Assembly: GCF_031457805.1 (NCBI RefSeq)
Contig: NZ_JAVDXI010000004.1
Span: forward strand, 1 to 64,000
Direction: 5' to 3'
Source: Caulobacter sp031457805
GTDB taxonomy: Bacteria > Pseudomonadota > Alphaproteobacteria > Caulobacterales > Caulobacteraceae
DNA length: 64,000 nucleotides
Shown: positions 26,268-34,449 of the stretch, one piece after another
Numbering within the stretch: the first letter of the stretch is position 1
Layout: every line of letters starts with the position of its first letter
Made by a program: the position numbers and the translations under genes
Notes under the pieces: generated by a model
Database searches by the model: none
The model's input: only the letters and a program-made list of their open reading frames with translations
What the model was told of the DNA's origin: nothing

Positions 26268-28366
26268 ACCATCCCCACCGTCTTCAGACGGGCGCGGGGG
26301 TGGATCTCGTTCTGGCTCATCACCACGGTCTGGCCGCGGAAGCGCTCGATGATCGAGCGGACATAGGGGCGCACGCCGGGGCTGGTCAGCAGGACCGGGG
26401 CCTCGCCGGCCAGGGCGGCGCGCTCGAAGCTGTCGCGGACGCCGCGGATGAAGTCCTGCAGGCGCGAGGGCGGCAGGGCCAGTTGCTTGTCGTCGCCCGG
26501 ACCGATCAGGGACTCGGCGAAGGCGTGCTCCCAGTCGGCCGACAGGGTGATGATCGGCAGGGCGCCGTCGTCGCCGCGATTGGCCCAGCACAGCTGGCGG
26601 GCCAGGCGCGCGCGGACCTGCTCGACCAGCTGGGTGACCGAGGCGGTGTGGGGCGCGGCCTCGCCAATGCCTTCCAGGATCTGCGGCAGGTCGCGGATCG
26701 AGACGCGCTCGCGCAGCAGCGACTGCAGCACGCGCTGCACCGTCGTGGCGGTCACGGTCCCCGGGATCAGGTCGTCGACCAGCTTCTTCTGCGTCTCGGG
26801 CAGCTCCTTCAGCAGCTTCTGCACCTCGGCGTAGGACAGCAGGTCGGCCATGTTCTCCTTGAGGATCTCGGTCAGGTGCGTGGTCAGCACCGTGGCCGGA
26901 TCGACGACCGTGTAGCCGCGGAAGGTGGCTTCCTCGCGCAGGTCGTCGGTGATCCAGGTGGCGGGCAGGCCAAAGGCCGGCTCCCGCACGTGCTCGCCCG
27001 GCAGTTCGACCTGACCGCCGCGCGGGTCCATGCACATCAGGCTGCCCAGGCGGACCTCGCCGGCGCCTGCTTCCATCTCCTTGATGCGGATGGCGTAGCC
27101 CTGGTTGGCCAGGCGCATGTTGTCGAGGATCCGGACCGGCGGCATGACGAAGCCGAACTCGCTGGCCAGGGTCTTGCGCAGGGCGCGGATCTGGTCGGTC
27201 AGCTTGCGGCCGTCCAGGTCGTTGATCAGGGTCAGGAGGCCATAGCCCAGCTCGATCTTGACGTCGTCGATGGCGAGGGACGCGCTGATCGGCTCCTCTT
27301 CCGGCTCGGACGGCGCGGCGGCCTCAAGATCGGCGGGATCGATCGGCTTGGGCTTCTTGGCGTCCTGGATGCGCTTGTAGGCCAGGGCGCCAGCCGCCAG
27401 CGACATCGCCGCGAACGGGAAGATCGGCATGCCCGGGATCAGGGCGATGACGCCCGACGAGGCCGAGACCATCCCCAGGCCCACCGGGTTCATGGCCAGC
27501 TGGGTCGTCAGGGCCTTGTCGGCCGAGCCTTCGACACCGGCTTTCGAGACGACCATACCGGCGGCGATCGAGATGATCAGGGCCGGGATCTGGCTGACCA
27601 GGCCGTCGCCGATGGTCATGATGGTGTAGGTCGCGGCCGCGTCGCCGAACGGCAGCTTGTGCTGGGCGACCCCGATGATGATGCCGCCGATGACGTTGAT
27701 CGCCGTGATGATCAGGCCGGCGATCGCGTCGCCCTTCACGAACTTGCTGGCGCCGTCCATGGCCCCGAAGAACGTGCTCTCCTGCTCCAGCTCCTTGCGG
27801 CGGATCTTGGCCTCGTCCTGATTGATCAGGCCGGTCGACAGGTCGGCGTCGATCGCCATCTGCTTGCCGGGCATGGAGTCCAGGGTGAAGCGGGCCGCCA
27901 CTTCGGCGATCCGTCCCGAACCCTTGGTCACGACCATGAAGTTCACGACGATCAGGATGATGAAGACGATCACCCCGATGACGAAGTTGCCCTGCATCAT
28001 CAGGTGACCGAAGGCCTCGATCACCGCGCCGGCGCCGCCGGTGCCCTCCTGGCCGTGGGCCAGGATCAGGCGGGTCGAGGCGATGTTGAGACCCAGCCGG
28101 TACAGCGTCGCGACCAGCAGAACGGTCGGGAACGAGGTGAACTCCAGCGGCTTCTTGATCAGGATCGCCGTCATCAGGATCAGCACCGATCCTGTCAGCG
28201 AAATAGCCAGCAGCAGGTCCAGCAGGAAGGCCGGGACCGGCAGGATCAGCAGCACGATGATGCCGACCACGCCTAGGGCCAGGCCCATTTCGCCGCGCAT
28301 CAGCCCGTCGAGCAACGACTTGGGGCTGGGCATGGCGCTGGCGGTCGGGGCGGCGGCGTCGGCCAT
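26264..28366 (-). CDS. flhA: Flagellar export gate protein FlhA
   Basis: FlhA is the large membrane component of the flagellar type III export gate, 700 residues, normal for the family. Eight hydrophobic helices occupy about 30-330, and the large cytoplasmic domain follows a charged, Pro-rich linker at about 335-370. Family marks include the FHIPEP-like loop region (ARFTLDSMPGKQMAIDADL) and PPVRILDN. It is the last gene of the fliF operon, 249 bases after flbD, with a repeat in the gap. Its stop codon lies within the terminal CTAG of a 108-bp repeat. Confidence 0.97.
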   Translation of the reverse strand: MADAAAPTASAMPSPKSLLDGLMRGEMGLALGVVGIIVLLILPVPAFLLDLLLAISLTGSVLILMTAILIKKPLEFTSFPTVLLVATLYRLGLNIASTRLILAHGQEGTGGAGAVIEAFGHLMMQGNFVIGVIVFIILIVVNFMVVTKGSGRIAEVAARFTLDSMPGKQMAIDADLSTGLINQDEAKIRRKELEQESTFFGAMDGASKFVKGDAIAGLIITAINVIGGIIIGVAQHKLPFGDAAATYTIMTIGDGLVSQIPALIISIAAGMVVSKAGVEGSADKALTTQLAMNPVGLGMVSASSGVIALIPGMPIFPFAAMSLAAGALAYKRIQDAKKPKPIDPADLEAAAPSEPEEEPISASLAIDDVKIELGYGLLTLINDLDGRKLTDQIRALRKTLASEFGFVMPPVRILDNMRLANQGYAIRIKEMEAGAGEVRLGSLMCMDPRGGQVELPGEHVREPAFGLPATWITDDLREEATFRGYTVVDPATVLTTHLTEILKENMADLLSYAEVQKLLKELPETQKKLVDDLIPGTVTATTVQRVLQSLLRERVSIRDLPQILEGIGEAAPHTASVTQLVEQVRARLARQLCWANRGDDGALPIITLSADWEHAFAESLIGPGDDKQLALPPSRLQDFIRGVRDSFERAALAGEAPVLLTSPGVRPYVRSIIERFRGQTVVMSQNEIHPRARLKTVGMV

Positions 28367-28521
28367 TCGGAACCTTGAACCGTGGATGGAAGGCTAGGCT
28401 TTCGCTTGAAGCGATTTGCGGCCCGCCGCCATCTTGTTAACCAAACTTTGCGTGTCGCGGCGCCGGACCGATGGTCGCGGCGGCGGCCCGTTTCGCCCAA
28501 AGGGCGGCGCTGCCCCTCTTT

Positions 28522-28606
28522 CTGTCATCCCGGACGGCCAAAGGCCGATCCGGGACCACGGCAAGCGCAGAGCCTGCGACGGTCCCGGCTTTCGCCGGGA
28601 TGACAG
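28522..28606. repeat. CTGTCATCCCGG palindromic repeat
   Basis: Ends CTGTCATCCCGG and CCGGGATGACAG are complementary, with inner arms GATCCGGGACC and GGTCCCGGC. It sits between flbD and flhA, where it could affect the level of flhA message within the operon. Confidence 0.85.
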
Positions 28607-28615
28607 GACAAGACA

Positions 28616-29983
28616 TCAAGCCGCAGCCCCCACCCCGCCCTGCGGCGGCGGCACCGATACGCCGGCGTCGGAATATTCCTTCAGCTTGTTGCGCAGGGTG
28701 CGGATCGAGATGCCCAGGATGTTGGCCGCGTGGGTGCGGTTGCCAAGGCAGTGCTCCAGGGTGTCGATGATCAGCTGCTGCTCGACCTCGGCGACGGTCG
28801 AGCCGACGAAGGCGCGCGAGGCGGCGTCGGCGGCCATCTGGGCGCCGCGGGCCACCGCGACGTCCGGCGCCGGCGCCATCGGCTGACCGTCGGGCAGGCG
28901 GATGGCGAACTCCTCGATCTCCGGACCGGTCGACAGCAGCACCGCGCGGTGCATGGCGTTTTCCAGCTCGCGGACGTTGCCCGGCCAGCGGTGAGCGATC
29001 AGGCGGCGCTTGGCCTCGGCCGAGATCGGCTTTTCCTCGATGCCGTTGGCGGCCGAGTACTTCTTCACGAAGAACTCGCACAGGCTGATCACGTCGGCGG
29101 GACGCTCGCGCAGCGGCGGCAGGCGCAGGTTCACGACGTTCAGGCGATAGAGCAGGTCCTCGCGGAATGTCCCGTCCTTCACCGCCTGAGCCAGATCGCG
29201 GTTGCTGGTGGCCAGGATGCGGATGTTGACCTTGACCGGCTTGGAGCCGCCCACGCGGTCGATCTCGCGCTCCTGGATGGCGCGCAGCAGCTTGGCCTGC
29301 AGGCGCACGTCCATCTCGCTGATTTCGTCCAGCAGCAGCGTGCCGCCGTCGGCCTCCTCGAACTTGCCGATGCGGCGGGCCATGGCCCCGGTGAAGGCGC
29401 CCTTCTCGTGTCCGAACAGCTCGCTTTCCAGCAGGTTCTCGGGGATGGCGGCGCAGTTGACGCTGATGAACGGCGCCTTGGCCCGGCGCGATTTGCCGTG
29501 GACATAGCGCGCCATGACCTCCTTACCCGAACCGCTTTCGCCGGTGATCAGGATCGAGGCTTCCGAAGGCGCGACCTGGTCGGCCAGCTTGATGACCTGC
29601 TCCATGGCCGGGTCGCGGACGACCATCGGCTTTTCGTCGTCGGTGACGGCGGCCAGGACGGCGGCGATCAGCTCGGCGTCCGGCGGGAGCGGGATGAACT
29701 CCTTGGCGCCGGCCTTGATGGCGTTCGCGGCGCGCATCGGGTCTGCGTCGACGCCGCAGGCCACCACCGGCACCCGCATCCGCTCGGCCTCGTTGGCGGC
29801 GATCATACCGGCGATGTCGAGCGCGTAGTCGACCATCAGAAGGTCGGCGCCCTGCCCCGCCCGCAGCGCGTTGGTCGCCTGCTCCGTCGTTTCGACGTGC
29901 GAGACCTTCGCGCCCGCGCCCATCGCCATCTTCACGGCGACCGAGAGCTGCCCGTTCAGTTTTCCGACGACCAGAAGCCGCAT
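28616..29983 (-). CDS. flbD: Sigma-54-dependent activator FlbD
   Basis: FlbD is the sigma-54 activator of class III/IV flagellar genes and a repressor of fliF in Caulobacter (family knowledge). The protein has 455 residues: an atypical receiver at 1-115, an AAA+ domain at about 125-360 (Walker A GESGSGKE, GAFTGA sigma-54 contact loop, TLLLDEISEMD), and a Fis-type HTH at the end (LGNRTHAANILGISIRTLRNKL). The receiver keeps Asp52 but has GKLNG where two acidic residues normally sit, and LPP in place of KP. It is therefore unlikely to be regulated by ordinary phosphorylation, which agrees with known FlbD control by FliX. It is fifth in the fliF operon. Confidence 0.97.
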   Translation of the reverse strand: MRLLVVGKLNGQLSVAVKMAMGAGAKVSHVETTEQATNALRAGQGADLLMVDYALDIAGMIAANEAERMRVPVVACGVDADPMRAANAIKAGAKEFIPLPPDAELIAAVLAAVTDDEKPMVVRDPAMEQVIKLADQVAPSEASILITGESGSGKEVMARYVHGKSRRAKAPFISVNCAAIPENLLESELFGHEKGAFTGAMARRIGKFEEADGGTLLLDEISEMDVRLQAKLLRAIQEREIDRVGGSKPVKVNIRILATSNRDLAQAVKDGTFREDLLYRLNVVNLRLPPLRERPADVISLCEFFVKKYSAANGIEEKPISAEAKRRLIAHRWPGNVRELENAMHRAVLLSTGPEIEEFAIRLPDGQPMAPAPDVAVARGAQMAADAASRAFVGSTVAEVEQQLIIDTLEHCLGNRTHAANILGISIRTLRNKLKEYSDAGVSVPPPQGGVGAAA

Positions 29984-30051
29984 CTCTTACTCTCCCGAAG
30001 CCCTTCCGAGGGAAGAACCCAAATCCCAGAATTTCCTTGGCGCTCAGAACC

Positions 30052-30384
30052 TTAGTTCTGGTCGCCGTCCTTGATGATTTCCGTCATGGTCACGCCCAGG
30101 CGCTCATCGACGACGACGACCTCGCCCCGGGCGACCAGGCGGTTATTGACGTAGATATCGATCGCCTCGCCGACCTTGCGGTCCAGCTCCAGGATCGAGC
30201 CCTGGCCAAGCTGCAGCAGCTGCGCCACCGACATGTTGGCGCGGCCCAGCACGGCCGAGATGTTGACCGGCACGTCAAAGACCGGCGCCAGGTCCGCAGC
30301 GGTCTTGTCGCTGAGCTCGATCGGCATCTCGGAGGCCAGCATGGCGCCTCCGAATTCGTCGAGCGGGAGATTGTCTTCGGCCAT
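30052..30384 (-). CDS. fliN: Flagellar motor switch protein FliN
   Basis: The protein has 110 residues. The conserved SpoA-like domain covers about 32-105 (VFDVPVNISAVLGRANMSV, LLQLGQGSILELDRKVGEAIDIYVN, ARGEVVVVDERLGVTMTEI). FliN forms the base of the C ring and helps dock the export ATPase complex. The gene starts 15 bases after flbE ends and precedes flbD by 68 bases. Confidence 0.97.
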   Translation of the reverse strand: MAEDNLPLDEFGGAMLASEMPIELSDKTAADLAPVFDVPVNISAVLGRANMSVAQLLQLGQGSILELDRKVGEAIDIYVNNRLVARGEVVVVDERLGVTMTEIIKDGDQN

Positions 30385-30399
30385 CGTTCGTCAGCCTTC

Positions 30400-31038
30400 C
30401 TAGGTAAACAGGGGTTCGGCGTGGAGGCCTTCGGCGGCGATGGCCGCCTCCAGCGCCTCGGCGACGCGCTGGGCGGCGCCGTCGGGATCGAAGGCCGCAC
30501 GGCCGTCGCCCCAGTCGAAGGTGAAAGCCGCCGGCGCCATGGCGCCGTCGGCGCGCGCCACGATCTGGCCCTGGAAGCCGATCTGCGCGGCGACATTCTC
30601 CAGCGCCTGCTGGGTGCGCTCCTCAAGCTCGGGCGAGACGCGCACGAAGATGCGCGGCTGGGCCTCGACCTCGCGGGCCAGGGCCTCGAGCGCCGCCGTG
30701 ACCGGAGCCTCGGGGAAATGGGTCAAGGCCGCGTCGGCGATCTTGCGGCCGCAGGCTAGGGCCAGCATCGCCGAGCCTTCGCGATGCTCGTGCGCCACAT
30801 GGGCCAGGGTATGGAACGCCTGCTGCACGGCCTGCGCCACCTCGGCCAGGGCGTGAGCGGCTTCCTGTTCGGCGCGGGCCACCGCCGAGCGCTCGCCCTC
30901 CGCATAGGCCTGCGCCTTGGCGGCCTCGACCTCCTCGGGCGTGAAGCTCTTCTTCACGCGCGGCGCAGTGTAGGCCACGCCGCCGTGGTCGTCGAAGACG
31001 GTGTCGAAGGAGAACTTGCGGTGGGGGATGTCGGTCAT
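30400..31038 (-). CDS. flbE: FlbE, FliH-like flagellar export protein
   Basis: The protein has 212 residues. It has an acidic N-terminus, a long helical central part (EEVEAAKAQAYAEGERSAV onward) and a C-terminal alpha/beta part typical of FliH/V-ATPase E-type stators. In Caulobacter the gene at this position is flbE (fliH), placed between fliG and fliN, which matches exactly. FliH proteins regulate the export ATPase FliI. It is 10 bases downstream of fliG. Confidence 0.9.
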   Translation of the reverse strand: MTDIPHRKFSFDTVFDDHGGVAYTAPRVKKSFTPEEVEAAKAQAYAEGERSAVARAEQEAAHALAEVAQAVQQAFHTLAHVAHEHREGSAMLALACGRKIADAALTHFPEAPVTAALEALAREVEAQPRIFVRVSPELEERTQQALENVAAQIGFQGQIVARADGAMAPAAFTFDWGDGRAAFDPDGAAQRVAEALEAAIAAEGLHAEPLFT

Positions 31039-31048
31039 CGCATGCCCC

Positions 31049-32071
31049 TCAGTAGATCAGTTCGTCATCGGAGCCGGAGCCGGCCAGCATGATCTCGCCC
31101 TTCGCGGCGAGATCCTTGGCCACCTGCACCATACCCACCTGGGCGGCGTCGACGTCCTTGAGGCGCACGGGACCCATGCTGTCCATATCCTCGCGCATGA
31201 TCTTGGCCGCGCGCTCCGACATGTTGGAGAAGAACATGTCGCGCAGCTTGTCCGAGGCGCCCTTGAGGGCCAGGGCCAGCTGCTCCTTGGGCGTGCCGCG
31301 AAGCAGGGTCTGGATGCCGCCAGGATCGAGCTTCGACAGATCCTCGAACACGAACATCAGGGCGCGGATACGCTCGGCGGCTTCGCGGTTGCGCTCTTCC
31401 AGGGCGGCGATGAAGCGGGCTTCGGTCTGACGGTCGAAGTTGTTGAAGATCTCGGCCATCATCTCGTGGCTGTCGCGCTTGGACGTGCGCGCCAGGTTCG
31501 ACATGAATTCGGTGCGCAGCGTCATCTCGATCTTGTCGAGGATCTCGCGCTGAACCGGCTCCATCCGCAGCATGCGGGTGACGCATTCCAGAGCGAAGTC
31601 TTCCGGCAGACAGGCCAGCACCCGCGCGGCGTGGTCGCTCTTCACCTTGGACAGCACGACGGCGACGGTCTGGGGGTACTCGTTCTTCAGATAGTTGGCG
31701 AGCACCGCTTCGTTCACGTTGCCCAGCTTGTCCCACATGGTGCGACCCGCAGGACCACGGATCTCCTCCATCAGCTGGTCGACCTTGTCGGCCGGCATGA
31801 ACGAGGCCAGCAGGCGCTGGGTCTGTTCGTACGAGCCCATGATCGCACCCGTCGAGCTCATGCCCGAGACGAACTCGACCAGCAGGTCTTCCACCACCGA
31901 GGCCGAGACGGTGCCCAGGCCCGCCATGGCCTGGGAGACTTCCTTGATCTCCTCGTCGTCCAGGGCTTCCCAGATCTTGGTGTGCTCCTCGCCCAGGGCG
32001 AGCAGAACGATCGCGGCCTTTTCGGGCCCCGACAGGTTCTTCACGTCGGAGACGGCGACTTTCATGGCCAT
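31049..32071 (-). CDS. fliG: Flagellar motor switch protein FliG
   Basis: FliG is the rotor protein that binds the MS ring and contacts the stators. At 340 residues it has normal length. N-terminal, middle and C-terminal ARM-like domains are recognisable (GPEKAAIVLLALGEEH; the EHPQ-like patch as EYPQTVAVVLS; and the charged torque helix in the last 90 residues, RAAKIMREDMDSMGPVRL). Its ATG overlaps the fliF TGA in TGATG, which implies translational coupling. Confidence 0.97.
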   Translation of the reverse strand: MAMKVAVSDVKNLSGPEKAAIVLLALGEEHTKIWEALDDEEIKEVSQAMAGLGTVSASVVEDLLVEFVSGMSSTGAIMGSYEQTQRLLASFMPADKVDQLMEEIRGPAGRTMWDKLGNVNEAVLANYLKNEYPQTVAVVLSKVKSDHAARVLACLPEDFALECVTRMLRMEPVQREILDKIEMTLRTEFMSNLARTSKRDSHEMMAEIFNNFDRQTEARFIAALEERNREAAERIRALMFVFEDLSKLDPGGIQTLLRGTPKEQLALALKGASDKLRDMFFSNMSERAAKIMREDMDSMGPVRLKDVDAAQVGMVQVAKDLAAKGEIMLAGSGSDDELIY

Positions 32072-33735
32072 CAGGTCGACTCGTGCAGCCAGTTACGCAG
32101 GATCGCGACGGACTCGTCGGGATGCTTCTCGACGAATTCGGAGACGCGCTTGATCGACGAGGCCTTCACCTGGCCCTCGATCTTGGCGATGTCGATACGC
32201 TGGTCGATGTCGCTGGGCGCGGGGCCGGCGAGCGCGATCGGCTCGCCCGACTGATCGACCACCACCTGCTGTTGGGTGCCATCCGACAGCGTCACCAGAC
32301 GCGTGACGGGCTGACCGCCCGACGGCGCGGCCAAGGCCATCTGGCCCGGCGCCGGCGCCGACAGGTTCTTGATAAACGGACGGACCGCGAACAGCAGGAT
32401 CAGCAGGGCGACGACCGCCAGCACGCCCAGTTCGGCGACACGCATGATGTCGTTCTTGTCGAAGCCCGACAGCAGGCCCTGCTTTTCGAGGCCCTGGTCC
32501 TCGGGCTGCGGGAACTTGATGTTGGTGACCTTGACCTGGTCGCCACGCTCGGCGTCGAAGCCCACCGCGGTCTTCACCAGTTCCTCGATCTGCTGGATCT
32601 CCTCGGCGGTGCGCGGCGTGTAGGCGCCCGGCTTGCCGTCCTTGCCCATCGGCGCGCTGACGCCGTCGATGGCGACCGCCACAGCGACCTTCTTGATCGT
32701 GCCCGGCTCCTGGACGGTGGTCTTCACCGACTTGGAGATCTCGTAGTTGGTGACGCTGTCGTTCTGCCCCGAACGCGAACCCAGCTGCTGGAAGCCGTTG
32801 GCGCCCTGGCCGCCCGGCACATTGGCCGCCGCCGTGACGCCGGCGTTGTCGTCGTTCTTGTTTTCCTGGCTGGAGGCCTCGGTGGTGCTTTCCGAACGAA
32901 CCACCTGGCCATCCGGGTCGAAGCGCTCTTCCTGGGTGGTCACGCGGTTCAGGTCCAGTTCGGCGGTGACGTTCACACGCGCCTTGCCCGGGCCGAGCAC
33001 GCCCTCGATCATGTCCTTGACGGTCTTGGCGATGCGGGCCTCGACCTCGGACTTGCGGTCCTGGGCCATCTTGCCGGCCAGGCTCTCGTCGCTGGGAGCC
33101 GACAGGGTCTTGCCGTGCTGGTCGATGACCGCGACCTTCTCGGCCTTCATGTTCGGCACCGCCGACGAGACCAGGTTCTGGATGGCGCGGACCATGTCAG
33201 ACGACGGCTCGCGCGAGCCGACGCCGATGGTGACGGCGGCCGAAGGTTGCTCGGCGTTTTCCTCGAACAGCTGGCGCTTGGGCAGAACAAGGTGCACGCG
33301 GACGCTGTTGACGCCCTGCATCGCCTTGATCGTGCGCTCCAGCTCGCCTTGCAGGGCGCGCTGGCGGTTCAGTTGCTGGACAAAGTCGGTCTGGCCCAGC
33401 GCATTGCTGGTGTCGAAGATCTCGTAACCAATCGAACCGGAGCTCACGAGCCCCTTGCCGGCCACCATCAGGCGGGCGCTGGCGACCTTGTCGCGCGGCA
33501 CCATGATGGTCGAGCCGTCGCCCTTAGTTTCATACTTGATGCCGGCCTGGTCCAGGGCCTGGGTGACTTCCGAGGCTTCCTTGAGGTCCAGGTTCGAATA
33601 GAGCAGCTCGCTGGGCTCCCGGCCCATGAACATGACCAGGGCCACCAGCACCGCGACGACGCCCGCGCCGACACCCAGCATCGCGGCGAGACGCCCGACG
33701 CCGAACTGCCTGATTGAACCCAGAAAGCTTTCCAC
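32071..33735 (-). CDS. fliF: Flagellar MS-ring protein FliF
   Basis: FliF forms the MS ring in the inner membrane, 554 residues. Two membrane helices flank the periplasmic part (about 20-42 and 432-455). Ring-building motifs include SNLDLKEASEVTQALDQAG, ALQGELERTIKAM and VRVHLVLP. The start is GTG at 33735 with a GGGGC ribosome site. It is the first gene of the class II operon fliF-fliG-flbE-fliN-flbD-flhA. In Caulobacter this operon is switched on by CtrA and later repressed by FlbD. Confidence 0.97.
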   Translation of the reverse strand: MESFLGSIRQFGVGRLAAMLGVGAGVVAVLVALVMFMGREPSELLYSNLDLKEASEVTQALDQAGIKYETKGDGSTIMVPRDKVASARLMVAGKGLVSSGSIGYEIFDTSNALGQTDFVQQLNRQRALQGELERTIKAMQGVNSVRVHLVLPKRQLFEENAEQPSAAVTIGVGSREPSSDMVRAIQNLVSSAVPNMKAEKVAVIDQHGKTLSAPSDESLAGKMAQDRKSEVEARIAKTVKDMIEGVLGPGKARVNVTAELDLNRVTTQEERFDPDGQVVRSESTTEASSQENKNDDNAGVTAAANVPGGQGANGFQQLGSRSGQNDSVTNYEISKSVKTTVQEPGTIKKVAVAVAIDGVSAPMGKDGKPGAYTPRTAEEIQQIEELVKTAVGFDAERGDQVKVTNIKFPQPEDQGLEKQGLLSGFDKNDIMRVAELGVLAVVALLILLFAVRPFIKNLSAPAPGQMALAAPSGGQPVTRLVTLSDGTQQQVVVDQSGEPIALAGPAPSDIDQRIDIAKIEGQVKASSIKRVSEFVEKHPDESVAILRNWLHEST

Positions 33736-33813
33736 GAAGCCCCATCCCCTGCGTCAACAATCCCCGAGGGGAAGCCCGCCAAACGCATACGAAGCGCTCG
33801 CCGGTAGGCAGGA

Positions 33814-33833
33814 TTTACCCAGTACAAGGTAAA
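33814..33833 (-). promoter_or_regulatory. Candidate CtrA-type element of the fliF promoter
   Basis: TTTACC (33814-33819) and GGTAAA (33828-33833) form a 6-bp inverted repeat about 80-100 bases before the fliF start, with near-TTAA half-sites. The fliF promoter is known to be CtrA-dependent in Caulobacter. This match is partial and is offered as inference. Confidence 0.4.
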
Positions 33834-33885
33834 CGAGGCGTTTATATCTGCCGGCCGCCGTGCGTTCCGCGGGCGCCAAAACGTC

Positions 33886-33913
33886 GCGGCCGCGCCCTCT
33901 CGGGCGCGGCCGC
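33886..33913 (-). terminator. Strong hairpin between sciP and fliF
   Basis: A 12-bp all-GC perfect stem (33886-33897 with 33902-33913) with a four-base loop lies 86 bases after the sciP stop, before the fliF promoter region. A TTTT follows a few bases after the stem on the minus strand. It probably insulates fliF from sciP/hook-operon transcripts. Confidence 0.6.
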
Positions 33914-33999
33914 TGAACATCGTGAAACCCTTGCGGCGCATAGCCCTTGGGGTTTTCAAGGCGAGGAAGGGCGGTCACATCAACACACCCCGCCCCGTC

Positions 34000-34281
34000 T
34001 TAACGGTACTGCTGGATCCGGGTGGTCCGCAGGCCCGCCAGGCCGTGCCGATCGATCGACTGCTGCCAGCTGAGGAACTCGTCGTTCGTCAGCTTGTAAC
34101 GATCGCACGCCTCGTCCAGCGAGAGCAGACCCCCGCGAACGGCGGCCACGACCTCGGCCTTCCGACGGATGACCCAACGCTGGGTCTCCGCGGGCGGCAA
34201 ATCCGCCAGAGTGAGAGGCGCACCGGTCGGACCGATGACGTACTTTTCACCCCGGCTGTTGGTGCGCTGCTGCTGCAACAT
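34000..34281 (-). CDS. sciP: CtrA inhibitor SciP (DUF1153)
   Basis: SciP is a small DNA-binding protein (93 residues) that in Caulobacter represses CtrA-activated promoters in swarmer cells. The DUF1153 signature is unmistakable: SRGEKYVIGPTGAPLTLADL, QRWVIRRKAEVV, GLLSLDEACDRYKL (helix-turn-helix) and FLSWQQ. The ATG at 34281 is chosen over one 7 codons upstream because it gives the usual family start. Its location between flgE and fliF is as known in C. crescentus. Its own upstream region has closely spaced TTAA half-sites. Confidence 0.95.
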   Translation of the reverse strand: MLQQQRTNSRGEKYVIGPTGAPLTLADLPPAETQRWVIRRKAEVVAAVRGGLLSLDEACDRYKLTNDEFLSWQQSIDRHGLAGLRTTRIQQYR

Positions 34282-34426
34282 GGCTTTACGCCTTTCCCAC
34301 AACCATCACTGTTGAAGGCCACTATAGGCGCCGCCTAATAACAGCGGCTTAATTCCAATAGTAAAGAAAGGCCTAAACAAGATGGCTCCTTAGCAGTCCG
34401 TAGTGTCTCAGTGTGAAACACAAGAA

Positions 34427-34440
34427 TTAAAGAATGTTAA
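34427..34440 (-). promoter_or_regulatory. Candidate CtrA half-site pair upstream of sciP
   Basis: TTAA (34427-34430) and TTAA (34437-34440) are spaced by 6 bp, where the CtrA consensus expects 7. They lie about 145 bases before sciP and just after the flgE stop. This is a near-match only. Confidence 0.3.
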
Positions 34441-34449
34441 GCCCCGTTA

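Noticed and set aside
26300..28276. Long plus-strand frame opposite flhA
   Set aside because: It has no recognisable domain and is rich in His/Asp/Gln/Arg; FlhA is certain on the other strand.
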